Assembly: GCA_025765615.1 (NCBI GenBank)
Contig: JAIVFJ010000630.1
Span: forward strand, 1 to 17,756
Direction of reading: 5' to 3'
DNA: 17,756 nt
DNA from: Zopfochytrium polystomum
Lineage: Eukaryota; Chytridiomycota; Chytridiomycetes; Chytridiales; Chytridiaceae
Shown here piece by piece: positions 17,042-17,756 of the stretch. Under the pieces are notes generated by a model, which worked only from the letters and a program-made list of their open reading frames with translations, ran no database searches and was not told the origin of the DNA. The position numbers and the translations under genes were made by a program. Each line of letters begins with the position of its first letter. Position 1 is the stretch's first letter.

Positions 17042-17365
17042 GCACACACTCCTTTCAAGAGCCAGGGAAAATGGATTGATGAGCGCAACAATGAGTTGTC
17101 CCGATTCTCAGAGCAGCAAACCAGCGGCAGGTCGACGCCCTCCCGCGGGGGCGCTCGTACTGTTAAGTAGCCTCCCACGCCACCACCATCACAACAACCT
17201 CGAGGACTTTCACGGCCACAGCCGGTGTGAGCACTGCTGAGCAAGTTGACAAAATTATTTGGGACGGACTTGGACAGTGAGGTTGGAGTTTTCAGGGGGG
17301 CGCCGGAAACAGAGCAGAGCAAAGGCTGGGTGGGTTATCCGGTTGTAGGGTATAAGCATTTGTTT

Positions 17366-17485
17366 GTGAGTGTGTGTGTGTGTGCGTGTGCGTGTGTGTG
17401 GAGTGTGTGTGGAGTGTGTGTGTGTGTGTGTGGAGTGTGTGTGTTTGTGTGTGTGTGTGTGTGGGGTGTGTGGTGTGTGGAGTGT

Positions 17486-17529
<44 letters not shown>
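17366..17529. repeat. (GT)n microsatellite
   Basis: GTGTGT with GGAGT interruptions. It is inverted relative to the CA tract at 16951-17041, so the two could pair. Confidence 0.95.
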
Positions 17530-17530
<1 letters not shown>

Positions 17531-17756
17531 CGTTCTGCGCGCGTGTGTTTGTTGCGCCGTTTTGGGAAGGAATTGATTAATTGGTGTGATTTTGGATTTG
17601 CACAAAATCCTATGCAGTGAAAAATGTAAGGCAGTCTTGTTTGTTTGTTTTTTGTTTTTTTTTTTGGGTCGCTTGTTCCTTCTTTTTTCGGTTCTTTTTT
17701 TTTTTTTAATAAATATTTCAGCTTGCCCACTTCAAAACAAGAAACCGAATGCTGAC

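Larger units (their letters stand above)
16747..17756. other. Right edge: simple sequence, no supported gene
   Basis: Contains A-rich (AAAT)n at about 16849-16890, a CA tract, 300 bases of mixed sequence (17050-17350) and a GT tract. The mixed part has open frames on both strands (plus MSATMSCPDSQSSKPAAG..., minus PLKTPTSLSKSVPNNFVNLL...), but no recognisable domain or consistent splice sites. Confidence 0.6.

Noticed and set aside
1..17756. tRNA and rRNA genes
   Set aside because: I looked for TTCGA-type T-loop/acceptor arrangements and rRNA-like conserved blocks on both strands and saw none. A covariance-model scan would be decisive.

Overview
This window is eukaryotic nuclear DNA. It has GC-rich, codon-biased exons, GT..AG spliceosomal introns of about 70-185 bp, AT-rich or simple-sequence DNA between genes, and a hAT-type DNA transposon relic. 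The proteins carry long single-residue runs (Ala, Ser, Asp, Gly, His/Asn) encoded by expanded GC-rich triplets. This suggests a GC-rich unicellular eukaryote (alga or other protist), but I cannot name the lineage from the sequence.

Layout. At 1-405 there may be the 3' end of an unidentified plus-strand gene. At 1211-2172 (minus) lies a GNAT-family N-acetyltransferase whose conserved motifs fall in two alternating frames. From 2173 to 3815 I see only poly-A, poly-T, GT, GA and CACT simple sequence. At 3816-6174 is a non-coding repeat, arm L. At 6211-8986 (minus) is a chromodomain protein gene with at least three exons, open at its 3' side into an intron that runs into arm L. At 9188-11765 (minus) is a complete eight-exon GNL1/HSR1-type circularly permuted GTPase gene, coding for about 611 residues. 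It has a possible His/Asn/acidic N-terminal extension at 11870-12399. At 12400-14137 (minus) is a broken hAT transposase, truncated at its N-terminal side. At 14138-16437 lies arm R, the same repeat family as arm L in inverted orientation. The right edge (16438-17756) holds CT, CA and GT microsatellites with small coding-like pieces I could not assign.

The host genes look like housekeeping functions: ribosome/nucleolar-type GTPase, methyl-histone reader, acetyltransferase. Nothing suggests that they form one pathway. The more unusual content is architectural. A pair of roughly 2.3 kb inverted repeat arms carries at least eight G-run/C-run hairpin cassettes and encloses the two intron-containing genes. 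The end of the hAT transposase frame runs without a stop into the region upstream of GNL1. Several 3' splice sites are preceded by long poly-A instead of a pyrimidine tract. All three conserved genes show apparent one-base frame changes in GC-rich low-complexity stretches, which could be assembly errors or real decay.
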